Assembly (NCBI RefSeq): GCF_001238275.1
Contig: NZ_LGTB01000006.1
Span: forward strand, 124,001-188,000
DNA from: Bradyrhizobium viridifuturi
GTDB taxonomy: Bacteria > Pseudomonadota > Alphaproteobacteria > Rhizobiales > Xanthobacteraceae
Direction: 5' to 3'
DNA: 64,000 nucleotides
Shown here: piece after piece, positions 8,218-19,730 of the stretch
Layout of the letters: every line of letters starts with the position of its first letter
How positions within the stretch are numbered: the stretch's first letter is position 1
The notes under the pieces: model-generated
The model's input: only the letters and a program-made list of their open reading frames with translations
Told to the model about the DNA's origin: nothing
The model's database searches: none
Translations under genes and position numbers: made by a program

Positions 8218-9327
8218 ATGGTCACCGCCCAGCGCCTCCCGGCTTCGCTCACCCCGCTCGATGCGGCGCTGGCCGCCATGCTGCGCGAGCTCGCCCCCGT
8301 CGAGCCGATCGAGCTGCCGCCGGGCGAGGCCCTGCGCTGCATTGCGGCCGAGATGCCGGCCTTGCGCACCTATCCGCCGCACGATGTCGCTATCTGCGAC
8401 GGCTGGGCGATGCGTGCCCATGACCTGGTCGGTGCGTCCTCCTATGCGCCGCTGCCTCTGGCCGAACGCCCGGTCTGGGTGGCAGCCGGCGCGGCGATGC
8501 CTGATGGCACCGATTGCGTGGTCGATGCCGACGCGGTCGACATGTCCGGTCCGCTTGCGCAGGTGCTCGCCGAAGCGGTCCCGGGGCAGGGCGTCCGTCG
8601 CGCCGGCAGCGACATTGCTATCGGCCGTGTGGTGATGCCGGCGGGAGAGCCGCTGCTGCCGCGCGACCTCCTGCTCGCGCGGGCCGCCGGGCTGGAACTG
8701 CTGCACGTCCGGCGGCCGCGGCTTCGCATTGTCAACATCTGCAACGGTGGGCTGTCCGCGCAGCTAATCGCAGACACGGCGCAGCTTGCGGGCGCTGAGA
8801 TTGTCTGCATCGAGGCAGCGCCGGATATGGCGGCGATTGCTGGCGCACTCGATGCGGATGGCTGCGATCTGATCGTCACGATCGGGGGCACCGGTGTCGG
8901 TCATACCGATGCGACGGTGAATGCGCTGGCATCGCGCGGCACGCTGATCGCATACGGCATCGCCCTGCAACCAGGTCGCACTGCGGCGGTTGGTCGGATC
9001 GATGCAACGCCGGTCATAGCCCTGCCGGGCGCGCCGGATCAGGCTTTCGCGGCCTGGTGGGCGATTGCGCGTCCGGTGCTCGATCGTCTGTCGGGCCGGC
9101 GGCCGCGCAAAACGCTGGCGCTGCCACTGGAACGCAAGATCGCTTCCGGCGTCGGCATTGCCGAGGTCGTGCTGCTGACGCGTCAGCAGAGTTCCTGGTC
9201 CGTGCTTGCGATCGCCGATCTGTCGCTCGACGCCATCGCGCGGGCCGAAGGCCTGCTGATCGTGCCCGGCGGTACGGAGGGCTTCGCTGCGGGCACGGTG
9301 GTCGATGTCTATATGTTGCGGGAGTGA
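8218..9327 (+). CDS. MoeA-like molybdopterin-binding protein
   Basis: 369 residues. It has the MoeA domain order: N-terminal domain with the DVAICDGWAMRAHDL motif (canonical MoeA has DGYA), a beta-rich domain (AAGAAMPDGTDCVVDADAV) and a MoCF/MPT-binding domain with VTIGGTGVGHTD. A C-terminal beta domain follows. MoeA inserts molybdate into adenylylated molybdopterin. Some active-site positions differ from standard MoeA, and a second, more canonical MoeA-domain protein follows nine bases later. This one may therefore be a specialised or accessory paralogue. The start lacks a strong ribosome site. Confidence 0.7.
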   Translation: MVTAQRLPASLTPLDAALAAMLRELAPVEPIELPPGEALRCIAAEMPALRTYPPHDVAICDGWAMRAHDLVGASSYAPLPLAERPVWVAAGAAMPDGTDCVVDADAVDMSGPLAQVLAEAVPGQGVRRAGSDIAIGRVVMPAGEPLLPRDLLLARAAGLELLHVRRPRLRIVNICNGGLSAQLIADTAQLAGAEIVCIEAAPDMAAIAGALDADGCDLIVTIGGTGVGHTDATVNALASRGTLIAYGIALQPGRTAAVGRIDATPVIALPGAPDQAFAAWWAIARPVLDRLSGRRPRKTLALPLERKIASGVGIAEVVLLTRQQSSWSVLAIADLSLDAIARAEGLLIVPGGTEGFAAGTVVDVYMLRE

Positions 9328-9336
9328 GTTCCCGAG

Positions 9337-11298
9337 ATGACCCGCATTTTCACGCCGAAAGCCAACCCGTCCGTCGAGCAGGACCAGTTCCTGACCATCC
9401 TGTCGCGCGAGGAGGCGATCGCGCGCTTCGAGGCGGCGCTGTTTCCGCGTCAATTGCCGTCCGAGACGCGGCTGCTCGCCGATGCGCTCGGCCGTGCGCT
9501 GGCCGAGGACGTGGTGGCGCCGATCGACGTGCCGCCGTTCGATCGCTCCAATGTCGACGGCTTTGCCGTGCGCTCGGCCGATCTTGCACGAGCAAGCGAG
9601 GGTGCGCCGGTGCAACTCGCGCTGACCGACGAGACCATCGCCTGCGGCATCGCGCCGACCCGGCCGGTGCTCCCGGGCACCGCGACCGCGATCGCGACCG
9701 GCGGCCCGGTGCCGCGCGGTGCGGATGCGATCGTGATGGTCGAGCACACCCAACCCGCCGGCCAAGGGGACGGCAACGGCGCGATCGAGGTCCGGCGCGC
9801 GGCGTCGCCCGGGCAGTTCGTGTCCTATGCCGGCTCCGACATCGCGCGCGGCGAGGCGCTGCTGCGTGCGGGAACGATCATCGGCTCGCGCGAGATCGGC
9901 ATGCTCGCGGCCTGCGGCATCGCCGAGGTCCTGGTGACGCGCCGCCCGCGCGTTGCGATCCTGTCGACCGGCGACGAACTGGTGCAGCCGGGCGAGGCGC
10001 TGCGGTCAGCCGCGATCTACGACACCAATGGCGCGATCGTCACGGCGGCGATTGCCGAGAACGGTGGTGACGCGGCGTTCCTCGGCGCAATCGCCGACAA
10101 TGAGGCGATGCTGGACGCCGCGATGCGCAAGGCGCTGGCGGACAGCGACATGCTAGTGCTGTCGGGCGGCACCTCCAAGGGCGCAGGCGACGTCTCGCAC
10201 CGGATCATCGGAAGGCTCGGCAAGCCCGGGATCATCGCGCATGGCGTGGCGCTGAAGCCGGGCAAGCCGCTGTGCCTTGCGGTCTGCGACGGCAAGCCGG
10301 TGGTGATCCTGCCGGGGTTTCCGACCTCGGCGATGTTCACCTTCCACGACATGATCGTGCCGGTGCTGCGGCGAATGGCCGGCTTGCCGCCGCGCTCCGA
10401 TGCCAAGGTCGCGGCGAAGGTGCCGGTGCGCATCGCCTCCGAGCTCGGGCGTACCGAGTTCGTGATGGTGTCGCTGGTCGAAGGCGCCGACGGCCTGATC
10501 GCCTATCCGAGCGGCAAGGGCTCGGGCGCGATCACCTCGTTCGCGCAGGCCGACGGTTTCCTGAAGATCGAGGCGCTGGCCGATCAGCTGCCGGCCGGCG
10601 GCGAGGCAGAGGTGACGCTGTTCACGCCGCATGTGCGGGTGCCGGATCTCGTCATTGTCGGCAGCCACTGCACCGGGCTCGATCTCGTCACCGCGCCGCT
10701 GGCGCATGCCGGGCTCGTGGTGCGTTCGATCGCGGTCGGCAGCCTGGGCGGGCTCGCGGCCGCCAAGCGCGGCGAATGCGATCTCGCCCCGATCCATCTG
10801 TTCGACGACAAGACCGAGACCTACAACACGCCGTATCTCACTGAGGGCCTCGAGCTCGTGCCGGGCTGGCGGCGCATGCAGGGCATCGTGTTCCGCAAGG
10901 ACGATACGCGTTTTGTCGGCTTGAGCGCCGAGCAGGCGGTGCGCGCAGCGCTCGCCGATCCCGCCTGCATTATGGTCAACCGCAATCAGGGCGCCGGCAC
11001 CCGCATCCTGATCGACCGCTTGCTCGCAGGCCATCGGCCCGACGGCTACTGGAATCAGCCGCGCTCGCATAATGCGGTCGCGGCCGCGGTGGCGCAGCAT
11101 CGCGCCGACTGGGGCATGACGATCGCGCCGGTCGCGAACGCCTCCGGCCTCGGCTTCATTCCGCTTGCCGAGGAGCATTATGACTTCGCACTGGTGACGG
11201 CGCGCAAGCAACGGCCCGCAGTGCAGGCCTTTCTCGAAGCGCTGGCGTCGCAGGAGGGCCGCACTGCGCTGACGGCGGCGGGGTTCAGGCCGGCGTAG
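9337..11298 (+). CDS. MoeA molybdopterin molybdenumtransferase fused to a PBP-like domain
   Basis: 653 residues. Residues ~1-425 are a full MoeA: PPFDRSNVDGFAVRS, AIATGGPVPRGADAIVMVEHT, VLSGGTSKGAGDVSH and LPGFPTSAMFTFHD. Residues ~435-653 are a periplasmic-binding-like (PBP_like, type II) domain similar to those in molybdate-dependent regulators: VIVGSHCTGLDLV, then IMVNRNQGAGTRILIDRLL and the N-Q-P-R-S-H-N-A segment. No signal peptide is present, so the fused domain is cytoplasmic. It may sense molybdate, tungstate or a cofactor intermediate. The gene lies in tandem with the preceding MoeA-like gene. Confidence 0.85.
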   Translation: MTRIFTPKANPSVEQDQFLTILSREEAIARFEAALFPRQLPSETRLLADALGRALAEDVVAPIDVPPFDRSNVDGFAVRSADLARASEGAPVQLALTDETIACGIAPTRPVLPGTATAIATGGPVPRGADAIVMVEHTQPAGQGDGNGAIEVRRAASPGQFVSYAGSDIARGEALLRAGTIIGSREIGMLAACGIAEVLVTRRPRVAILSTGDELVQPGEALRSAAIYDTNGAIVTAAIAENGGDAAFLGAIADNEAMLDAAMRKALADSDMLVLSGGTSKGAGDVSHRIIGRLGKPGIIAHGVALKPGKPLCLAVCDGKPVVILPGFPTSAMFTFHDMIVPVLRRMAGLPPRSDAKVAAKVPVRIASELGRTEFVMVSLVEGADGLIAYPSGKGSGAITSFAQADGFLKIEALADQLPAGGEAEVTLFTPHVRVPDLVIVGSHCTGLDLVTAPLAHAGLVVRSIAVGSLGGLAAAKRGECDLAPIHLFDDKTETYNTPYLTEGLELVPGWRRMQGIVFRKDDTRFVGLSAEQAVRAALADPACIMVNRNQGAGTRILIDRLLAGHRPDGYWNQPRSHNAVAAAVAQHRADWGMTIAPVANASGLGFIPLAEEHYDFALVTARKQRPAVQAFLEALASQEGRTALTAAGFRPA

Positions 11299-11352
11299 AC
11301 GGTCGTCGTTGGTGCGAGCATGTGTATGGCTCGCGATTGCCACAATCACCCT

Positions 11353-11475
11353 GTCGTCCCTGCGAAAGCAGGGACCCATACGCCGCGGCGGATGCTGTTG
11401 TCGGGACTCGTCGTTCCAACCTCGTTCAGCAACGACCATTTGTGGTTATGGGTCCCTGCTTTCGCAGGGACGACG
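11353..11475. repeat. Inverted pair of GNRA-loop hairpin repeats
   Basis: GTCCCTGC-GAAA-GCAGGGAC (11356-11375) recurs as its reverse complement at 11452-11471, with matching flanks (cgtc before the stem, CCATA after it). The pair sits downstream of the MoeA fusion gene. The rest of the 353-base gap (11299-11651) holds no gene I can support. Confidence 0.85.
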
Positions 11476-11519
11476 ATGAGGATGGTTCTCGATTCAAGAT
11501 GTCAAACAACGCGCTGTCA

Positions 11520-11539
11520 TCACCCGCGAAAGCGGGTGA
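11520..11539 (+). repeat. Single GNRA-loop hairpin repeat
   Basis: TCACCCGC-GAAA-GCGGGTGA is a perfect 8-bp stem with a GAAA loop, followed by TCCAGTATTCC. The stem differs from the pair just upstream but keeps the loop. It belongs to the same class of dispersed element; a copy with a doubled loop lies at 37406-37431. Confidence 0.8.
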
Positions 11540-11651
11540 TCCAGTATTCCGGAGGCAGCAGTACTTGAGCCGAGAGGTTGCAGCGTGCTGGACCGCCCGG
11601 TCGAGCCGGGCGATGACAGATGTGGGTGGGGACGCAGCTTCGCGATCCAGC

Positions 11652-11963
11652 TCAGTGCCGCAAGGCGGTCTCCACGAACTCCATCACGGAGCGTGGGACC
11701 TCATCGTATTCGACGATACGCCGCCGAAGCTCGTCGGCAATATCGGTCGTCACGTCGCGGGACCATCCCTCGTTGGTGTTGAAGGCCACGATGCGGACCG
11801 GATGGCTGTACTGGTCATCCAGCAGACGCCGGATCAGCGTCTTCCGGTCGGCGCCTTCTTGGTCGGTTTCGCACCAGGCACGGCCAAGCCGGCCGAAATC
11901 GTTCAGCACCAGATAGGTGTCGTGGTCGACTTGATGCGGCACGATCGAAGGCGAGCGGGGCAT
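11652..11963 (-). CDS. Conserved hypothetical protein, 103 residues
   Basis: The start at 11963 has GGAG nine bases upstream. The protein is soluble and acidic with an ordered core: YLVLNDFGRLGRAWCE near residue 14, then LIRRLLDDQYSHPVRIVAFN and a helical C-terminus ending FVETALRH. It has no membrane segment or signal peptide. I recognise it only as a small protein of a type recurrent in Bradyrhizobium and can assign no function. It is divergent from mobB, with about 185 bases between the starts. Confidence 0.65.
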   Translation of the reverse strand: MPRSPSIVPHQVDHDTYLVLNDFGRLGRAWCETDQEGADRKTLIRRLLDDQYSHPVRIVAFNTNEGWSRDVTTDIADELRRRIVEYDEVPRSVMEFVETALRH

Positions 11964-12147
11964 AGGTGGTCTCCGATGATGCAATTTATCGCGTTCCGGC
12001 CGCCCCGCGCAGTGGAAACTTCGAGGTATATCCGTTGGACCGATCGGCCCTGCGTGACCCGGCCAAATCCCGCCGGCAAGGCTGGCATGACATTGCTTCA
12101 GCGCTGATATAAGCAGCATTGGACGCTAGATGGCTTCGGAGACGCGG

Positions 12148-13002
12148 ATGAAAGTGATTGGCCTCGCGGGGTGGAGCGGTGCCGGAAAGACCACCCTGCT
12201 GTCGCGGGTAATCCCCTTTCTGCTGGGCCGGGCCCTGCGCGTCTCCGTGATCAAGCACGCCCATCACGAATTCGATGTCGACGTGCCCGGCAAGGACTCC
12301 TGGGTGCACCGGCAGGCCGGCGCGACCGAGGTGCTGGTGTCCTCGACCCGGCGCTGGGCGCTGATGCATGAGCTGCGCGGCGCCAACGAGCCGCGGCTGC
12401 CGGAATTGCTCGCCAAGATGGCCCCCGTCGACCTGGTGGTGGTCGAGGGATTCAAGCGCGAGCCGGTCAGCAAGATCGAGGTGTATCGCGCCGCCAACGG
12501 CAAGCCGCTGCTGTTCCCGGACGATCCGCGCGTGGTCGGGATCGCCAGTGACGTCGCGGTCGAAACCACGCTGCCGGTCGCGCACCTCGACGACATCGAG
12601 GACGTGGCCGAATTGATGCTGCGTTCGGCAATTTCGGTCGACGAAGTACTTGCGTCGCCGCGGCCGAAAGCTGAACAGGGTGGGGAGGGCGCCGCCGTTG
12701 ACGATGCGCAGCCGCTTCGCCATGGTCGCGCCATGACGACGACCAAACTCGATCTCACCGGGCTGAAGTGCCCACTGCCCGCGCTGAAGACGCGCAAGGC
12801 CCTCAGGAGCGTGACGGCGGGAGATTTCCTCGAAGTGCACTGCACCGATCCGCTTTCGGTGATCGATATCCCGGCCCTGATCCAGGAGACCGGCGACAAG
12901 GTCGAGATCACCGAACGAAGCGATGTCCGGATCGTTTTCCTGATCGAGAAGGCGAATGGGACGATAGATATTTCAAATGCTGCAGCGCCGCGTACGCGCT
13001 AG
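12148..13002 (+). CDS. mobB: MobB GTPase fused in frame to a TusA-like sulfur carrier
   Basis: 284 residues from the ATG at 12148, chosen because GGAG lies six bases upstream and the protein then starts MKVIGLAGWSGAGKTTLL as usual for MobB. Residues 1-~170 are MobB (P-loop GWSGAGKT, VIKHAHHEFDVDVPGKDSW, VDLVVVEGFKREP), an adapter GTPase for guanine-dinucleotide molybdenum cofactor. From Met196 (12733) follows a complete TusA/SirA domain, with LDLTGLKCPLPALKTRKAL carrying the sulfur-accepting Cys in the CPxP motif. No stop or ribosome site separates them. Either this is a true fusion or the TusA part also starts at 12733. Sulfur transfer matters for formate dehydrogenase-type cofactors, so the link is plausible. 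Confidence 0.75.
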   Translation: MKVIGLAGWSGAGKTTLLSRVIPFLLGRALRVSVIKHAHHEFDVDVPGKDSWVHRQAGATEVLVSSTRRWALMHELRGANEPRLPELLAKMAPVDLVVVEGFKREPVSKIEVYRAANGKPLLFPDDPRVVGIASDVAVETTLPVAHLDDIEDVAELMLRSAISVDEVLASPRPKAEQGGEGAAVDDAQPLRHGRAMTTTKLDLTGLKCPLPALKTRKALRSVTAGDFLEVHCTDPLSVIDIPALIQETGDKVEITERSDVRIVFLIEKANGTIDISNAAAPRTR

Positions 13003-13324
13003 ATGCTGCTTGATATCTACCATTTGCCTATCGACACCTATTTTCCATTCTGCGCGAATTGATAATCTCCGGCGGGTTGCGGAGGTGAAGTCGTGCCTGG
13101 ATGTGGGGTACATCGGCGGACAGCGGCCGGCCTGCGTCCAGTTCAGGCTGCACGACTTGGCATATCCGATCGTATTGGGGGTTAACATTTCCGGAATGCG
13201 CGTGGTTGGTCCCGGCGCATCGAGGGAATGTGCGGCGCAGCTGCCTGACGGCGGCCGCAAGGGCTGAGACGGGATCGAAGACGCAGATGCGCCGGACGTC
13301 ATGGCGGCTGCAGGGGAGGTATCA
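13003..13324. other. 322-base leader region before the OFA transporter
   Basis: No convincing gene, tRNA or long hairpin. It contains AT-richer patches (13015-13070 and 13161-13195) that could hold the promoter of the transporter. The downstream end carries the strong ribosome site AGGGGAGG at 13312-13319. Confidence 0.4.
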
Positions 13325-14977
13325 ATGACCGCAGTGAGCAGCGCCGGACGCGTATCCGCGGCAGGCGCAGGTTTCCTCGACAAGGAACACACGATCGCGA
13401 CCGCCGGCTTCAACCGCTGGCTGGTGCCGCCGGCCGCGCTTTGCATCCATCTGTGTATCGGCATGGCCTATGGCTTCTCGGTGTTCTGGCTGCCGCTGTC
13501 GCGCGCGATCGGGCTGACCGCGCCGAAGGCGTGCCCCGATATCTCGCTGCTGCAGGAATTGTTCACGACGACCTGCGACTGGAAGGTCGCGAGCCTCGGC
13601 TGGATGTTCACGCTGTTCTTCGTCGTGCTCGGCGTTTCCGCGGCGGTGTGGGGCGGCTGGCTCGAGAAGGTCGGACCGCGCAAGGCCGGCTTCGTCGCTG
13701 CGTTGTGCTGGTGCGGCGGCCTGGTGCTCGGCGCGATCGGCATCATCACCCACCAATTGTGGCTGATGTGGCTCGGCTCCGGCGTAATCGGCGGCATCGG
13801 GCTCGGCCTCGGCTACATCTCGCCGGTGTCGACGCTGGTGAAATGGTTCCCGGACCGTCGCGGCATGGCGACCGGCATGGCGATCATGGGCTTCGGCGGC
13901 GGCGCGATGATCGGCGCGCCACTGGCCGACAAGCTGATGACTTACTTCAAGACGCCCACCTCGGTCGGTGTCTGGGAGACCTTCCTGACGATGGCCGTGA
14001 TCTATTTCGTGTTCATGATGATCGGCGCCTTCCGCTATCGCCTGCCGCCATCCGGCTGGCAGCCGGATGGCTGGACGCCGCCGTCCAAGACCAATGCGAT
14101 GATCTCCACCAAGAACGTCCATCTCGACAACGCGCACAAGACGCCGCAGTTCTGGCTGATCTGGTGGGTGCTGTGCTTGAACGTGTCGGCGGGCATCGGC
14201 GTGATCGGCATGGCTTCGCCGATGCTGCAGGAGATTTTCGCCGGCAAGCTGATCGGGCTGCCCAACGTACCCTTCAACGGGCTTGACACCGCGCAGAAGG
14301 CGCAGATCGCCGCGATCGCCGCCGGCTTCGCCGGCCTGCTGTCGCTGTTCAACATCGGCGGCCGCTTCTTCTGGGCCTCGCTGTCGGACAAGATCGGCCG
14401 CAAGAACACGTATTATACGTTCTTCGTGCTCGGCATCGTGCTCTACGCGCTGGCGCCGACCTTCGCCGTGATGGGATCGAAGCTGCTGTTCGTGCTCGGC
14501 TTCGGCATCATCCTGTCGATGTATGGCGGCGGCTTCGCCACCGTGCCGGCCTATCTCGCCGACATGTTCGGCACCCAGTTCGTCGGCGCCATCCACGGCC
14601 GTCTGCTGACGGCGTGGTCGACCGCGGGCATCATCGGCCCCGTGGTGGTGAACTACATCCGCGAATTCCAGCTCGCCGCCGGCGTGCCGCGCGACCAGCT
14701 CTACAACACGACGATGTACATCCTGTGCGCCATGCTGATCGCGGGCTTCATCTGCAACTACATGATCAAGCCGGTCGATCCGAAGTGGCACATGAGCGAC
14801 GCCGAGGTCGCCAAGCTGCAGGCGGCGACTGCGAGCGCCGGCGCCGGACCGAGCGGCTCGTTCGGCATCGGCAAGGGCGGCCTTGACGGCCGGGCAGCGC
14901 TGTTCTGGCTGTTCGTCGGCATTCCGCTGGCATGGGGCATCTACATGACGCTGCTCAGCGCGGTCAAAATCCTCTGA
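13325..14977 (+). CDS. OFA-family MFS transporter (oxalate/formate antiporter-like)
   Basis: 550 residues from ATG 13325 (AGGGGAGG six bases upstream). About 12 membrane segments are visible, with OFA/MFS marks: PAALCIHLCIGMAYGFSVF in helix 1, the ISPVSTLVKWFPDRRGMATG loop, and the GGRFFWASLSDKIGRKNTYY loop between helices 6/7 or 8. Relatives exchange oxalate and formate or carry other small carboxylates. The protein is longer than the usual ~420 residues, with extra length in the central loop and at the C-terminus. Its neighbours concern molybdenum cofactor, which formate dehydrogenase needs, so formate is one candidate substrate (inference). Confidence 0.75.
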   Translation: MTAVSSAGRVSAAGAGFLDKEHTIATAGFNRWLVPPAALCIHLCIGMAYGFSVFWLPLSRAIGLTAPKACPDISLLQELFTTTCDWKVASLGWMFTLFFVVLGVSAAVWGGWLEKVGPRKAGFVAALCWCGGLVLGAIGIITHQLWLMWLGSGVIGGIGLGLGYISPVSTLVKWFPDRRGMATGMAIMGFGGGAMIGAPLADKLMTYFKTPTSVGVWETFLTMAVIYFVFMMIGAFRYRLPPSGWQPDGWTPPSKTNAMISTKNVHLDNAHKTPQFWLIWWVLCLNVSAGIGVIGMASPMLQEIFAGKLIGLPNVPFNGLDTAQKAQIAAIAAGFAGLLSLFNIGGRFFWASLSDKIGRKNTYYTFFVLGIVLYALAPTFAVMGSKLLFVLGFGIILSMYGGGFATVPAYLADMFGTQFVGAIHGRLLTAWSTAGIIGPVVVNYIREFQLAAGVPRDQLYNTTMYILCAMLIAGFICNYMIKPVDPKWHMSDAEVAKLQAATASAGAGPSGSFGIGKGGLDGRAALFWLFVGIPLAWGIYMTLLSAVKIL

Positions 14978-15062
14978 TCGCGACGATCATCGCCGCGGGC
15001 CGCCGCTTCCCGGCGCCTGCGGCGTTCGCTTTATTCAACAGAAATGGAATTGGGGGATTTCA

Positions 15063-15341
15063 ATGTTTCGCACCCGGATTTGCCTTGCCGCCGCGCTGCT
15101 CGCAGTCGGTCTCCATGCCGCGTCGGCCCAGACCGCGGCGCCGGCTGCGCCGGCACCGGCCGCCACCACCACGGCCAAGCCGTCGAAGATCAAGCTGACG
15201 ATGGAGAAATTGAAGGCGATGAAGGCGCAGTGGCGCGCCAACAAGCCGAAGCTCAAGGCCTGCCGCAAGGAAGTGAAGCAGAAGGGGCTGACCGGCGACG
15301 ACCGCTGGTTCTACATCGAAGAATGCATGGGGAAGAGCTGA
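15063..15341 (+). CDS. Small secreted PsiF-like protein
   Basis: 92 residues. A clear signal peptide (MFRTRICLAAALLAVGLHAASAQ) is followed by an Ala/Pro/Thr linker and a basic C-terminal half. The end resembles one PsiF repeat: L-K-A-C-R-K-E-V-K-Q-K-G-L-T-G-D-D-R, then an E-C pair. The two Cys could form a disulfide. PsiF proteins are periplasmic, phosphate-starvation-linked and without a known activity. The ribosome site is GGGG upstream of the ATG. Confidence 0.7.
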   Translation: MFRTRICLAAALLAVGLHAASAQTAAPAAPAPAATTTAKPSKIKLTMEKLKAMKAQWRANKPKLKACRKEVKQKGLTGDDRWFYIEECMGKS

Positions 15342-15409
15342 GCGACACCGCTCTGAATGCGTCGAGGATTGAGCTGAGAGAGCACGCCGTGCGGCACCCC
15401 TCTCCCTGA

Positions 15410-15536
15410 CCCTCCCCCGCAAGGGGGAGGGAACCCCTCCGCCTCGGACTCCCTTACACACGCACAACGCAACGCTTAGTACGGACGGCAGTGAGGTGAG
15501 CACGCTTCCCGGCTCCCTCCCCCTTGCGGGGGAGGG
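15410..15536. repeat. Inverted pair of GC-rich hairpins with GCAA loops
   Basis: CCCTCCCCC pairs with GGGGGAGGG around a GCAA loop at 15410-15431. The same element is inverted at 15515-15536, with shared flanks (ctctccctgac... / ...ttttggggagag). It lies between two convergent genes (PsiF-like and lon) and may stop transcription from both sides. It is the kind of short repeat seen many times per genome in Bradyrhizobium. Confidence 0.85.
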
Positions 15537-15600
15537 TTTTGGGGAGAGGGGTAAGCCCCGGGCGATATGATCGACGCGGAGTGTTTCCCTCGGTCGGCCG

Positions 15601-17979
<2,379 letters not shown>

Positions 17980-17989
17980 GTCGAAATCC

Positions 17990-18397
17990 TCAGCTCGATT
18001 TTCCGAGTCGCAGGCCGACGCAACCATGCGCGGCAAAGCGGCTGATGGTGTAGCGGCCGGTCGGCAGCGCGATGCGGCGCTCGAAGCGGCCCTGCGGCAA
18101 TTCGAGGCGCAGGATGCGGGCGTTGCGGAGCTCGGAGGGCAGGGTGCGGCGGCCGGAGATGACCAGCGTGCCGCCGTCAAGCGCGGCCTCGACCTCGTCG
18201 GGATCGACCCCGGGCAGCGCGACCAGGATCAGGATCTCCTCCTCGGTCTCGATCACGTCCATCGGCGGTTCCCAGCTCGGCTCGCTGGTGCCCGCGCGCG
18301 GGTGCAAATTGAGGAAGCTCTGGTGCAACCGTTCGGCGCGCGCGAGCGCCTCGATCGCATCCGTCAGCATCCAGTTGATCTGATCCTTGGGCCGCAT
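17990..18397 (-). CDS. Small heat-shock protein (Hsp20/alpha-crystallin)
   Basis: 135 residues from ATG 18397 with GGAGAG seven bases upstream. It has a short N-terminal arm, then the alpha-crystallin domain: EPPMDVIETEEEILILVALPGVDPDEVE, GGTLVISGRR, and L-P-Q-G-R-F-E-R-R-I-A-L-P. The usual C-terminal I-x-I anchor is not obvious; the tail ends GLRLGKSS. Hsp20 proteins hold unfolding clients in a soluble state without ATP. Being directly upstream of lon on the same strand suggests that held clients are passed to degradation. Confidence 0.85.
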   Translation of the reverse strand: MRPKDQINWMLTDAIEALARAERLHQSFLNLHPRAGTSEPSWEPPMDVIETEEEILILVALPGVDPDEVEAALDGGTLVISGRRTLPSELRNARILRLELPQGRFERRIALPTGRYTISRFAAHGCVGLRLGKSS

Positions 18398-18573
18398 CGG
18401 CACTCTCCACGTCGCATTGGGAGGCAACGTTACCGGTCTTGCAGCCGACCGTAAACCGGCCCCTCGCGCGGCTCACCGAGGGTAAAATTGGCCGAAATCC
18501 CGCGATTTGCAGCATGGCCGCGATGCGCTGCTGCATTCCGCCCCCGGGCCACGGTGCTTGATCTGATCGCGGC

Positions 18574-19589
18574 CTACAGCCAGCCGGAGCGCCTGAACCG
18601 CCAGAACAGCGCGCCGCATGCGGCCACCATCAGGCCCATCACGACGAAATAGCCGTATTCCCATTGCAGCTCCGGTATGTACTTGAAATTCATGCCGTAG
18701 ATGCCGGCCACCGCGGTCGGCACGGCAACGATCGCAAGCCAGGAGGCGAGCTTCTTGGAGATCGCCGTTTCCTGCGCCTGGCCGACCAGCAGGCTTGCCT
18801 CAAACGCGAATGCGAGCACCTCGCGCAGCGAGTCGATCCGCTCCTGGATGGTGCGGACATGGTCGGTGACGTCGCGGAACAGCGGGCGCATGGTCTCGCG
18901 CACCATCGGCAGGTGGTCGCGCTCCAGCCTGCGGCAGACCTCCACAAGCGGGCCGACCGCGTTGCGCAGCCGCAGCAGGTCGCGTCGCAGCAGATAGAGC
19001 CGTTCGATCTGCGCCCGCGTCATCGCGCTCGCCAGCACCTCGGCCTCCATCCTCTCGACCTCGTCCTGGATCGTCTCGAGCACCGGCGAGTAGTTGTCGA
19101 CGATGAAATCGAGGATGGCATAGAGGATGTAGTCCTCGCCGCGGGCGACGCGCGCGGACAGCTCTCGCAGCGTTCGCGGACCGGCGCGTAGGACGTCGAG
19201 GCGCCATGGCGCACCGAGACGATGTATCCCTCGCCGACGAACAGGTGCGTCTCGCCGAAGGCGATGCTCTCGCCCTCGAGCTGCGCGGTGCGCGCCACGA
19301 TGAACAGCGCGTCGCCATATTGCTCGATCTTCGGCCGCTGATGCGCGTGATCGGCGTCTTCGATCGCGAGGTCGTGCAGCTGGAATTGCCGCTGCAGGCG
19401 GCTCAGCAGCGCCATGTCGGGCTCGTGCAGGCCGATCCACACCACGTGATCCGGCTTGTTGCGCCAGCTCGCGGCCTCGTCGATCGCGATATTGGCGACG
19501 CGTCGGCCCTCGACATAGACGCCTGCTGCGATCACGCCATCGGACTGGACGGGCGCGGCGGATGCGACATTCGGCGATCCGAGGTTCAT
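18574..19589 (-). pseudogene. corA: Frameshifted CorA-type magnesium transporter
   Basis: The start is the ATG at 19589 behind GGTGGAG. The N-terminal cytoplasmic domain (WIGLHEPDMALLSRLQRQF, HDLAIEDADHAHQRPKIEQYG, VSVRHGASTSYAPVRERCE) is read in one frame. The long helix and the membrane part (GEDYILYAILDFIVDNYSPV, IYGMNFKYIPELQWEYGYF) are read in another. Restoring one base at 19146-19149 gives the expected C-P-R-A-L-A-R-G-E-D junction. The signature GMN of the pore is intact, as are both C-terminal membrane helices. The product would be ~339 residues, normal for CorA. The break may be a sequencing error. Confidence 0.85.
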
Positions 19590-19730
19590 GGTCTCCACCC
19601 TCGACGCGGTCATCGGGCCCGCGTGACGACAATTCGCAATCAAAAAGGCTAGCACCGAATGGAAGCTGGTCAACACGCGCCGGGGCGTCGTGTTCCGCGG
19701 GTCGGCGCCTCACGGCGGCCGGCCGGTCTT

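Noticed and set aside
11353..11475. Inverted hairpin pair as ends of an insertion sequence
   Set aside because: The segment between is only ~76 bases, contains no transposase frame and has no target-site duplication.
11322..12107. 261-codon plus-strand frame over the hairpin repeats and the 103-residue gene
   Set aside because: It translates the repeats and the antisense of a better-supported minus-strand gene with a proper ribosome site.
13322..14791. 489-codon open frame antisense to the OFA transporter
   Set aside because: Low-complexity His/Arg/Asp/Glu shadow; the + strand encodes a clear membrane transporter.
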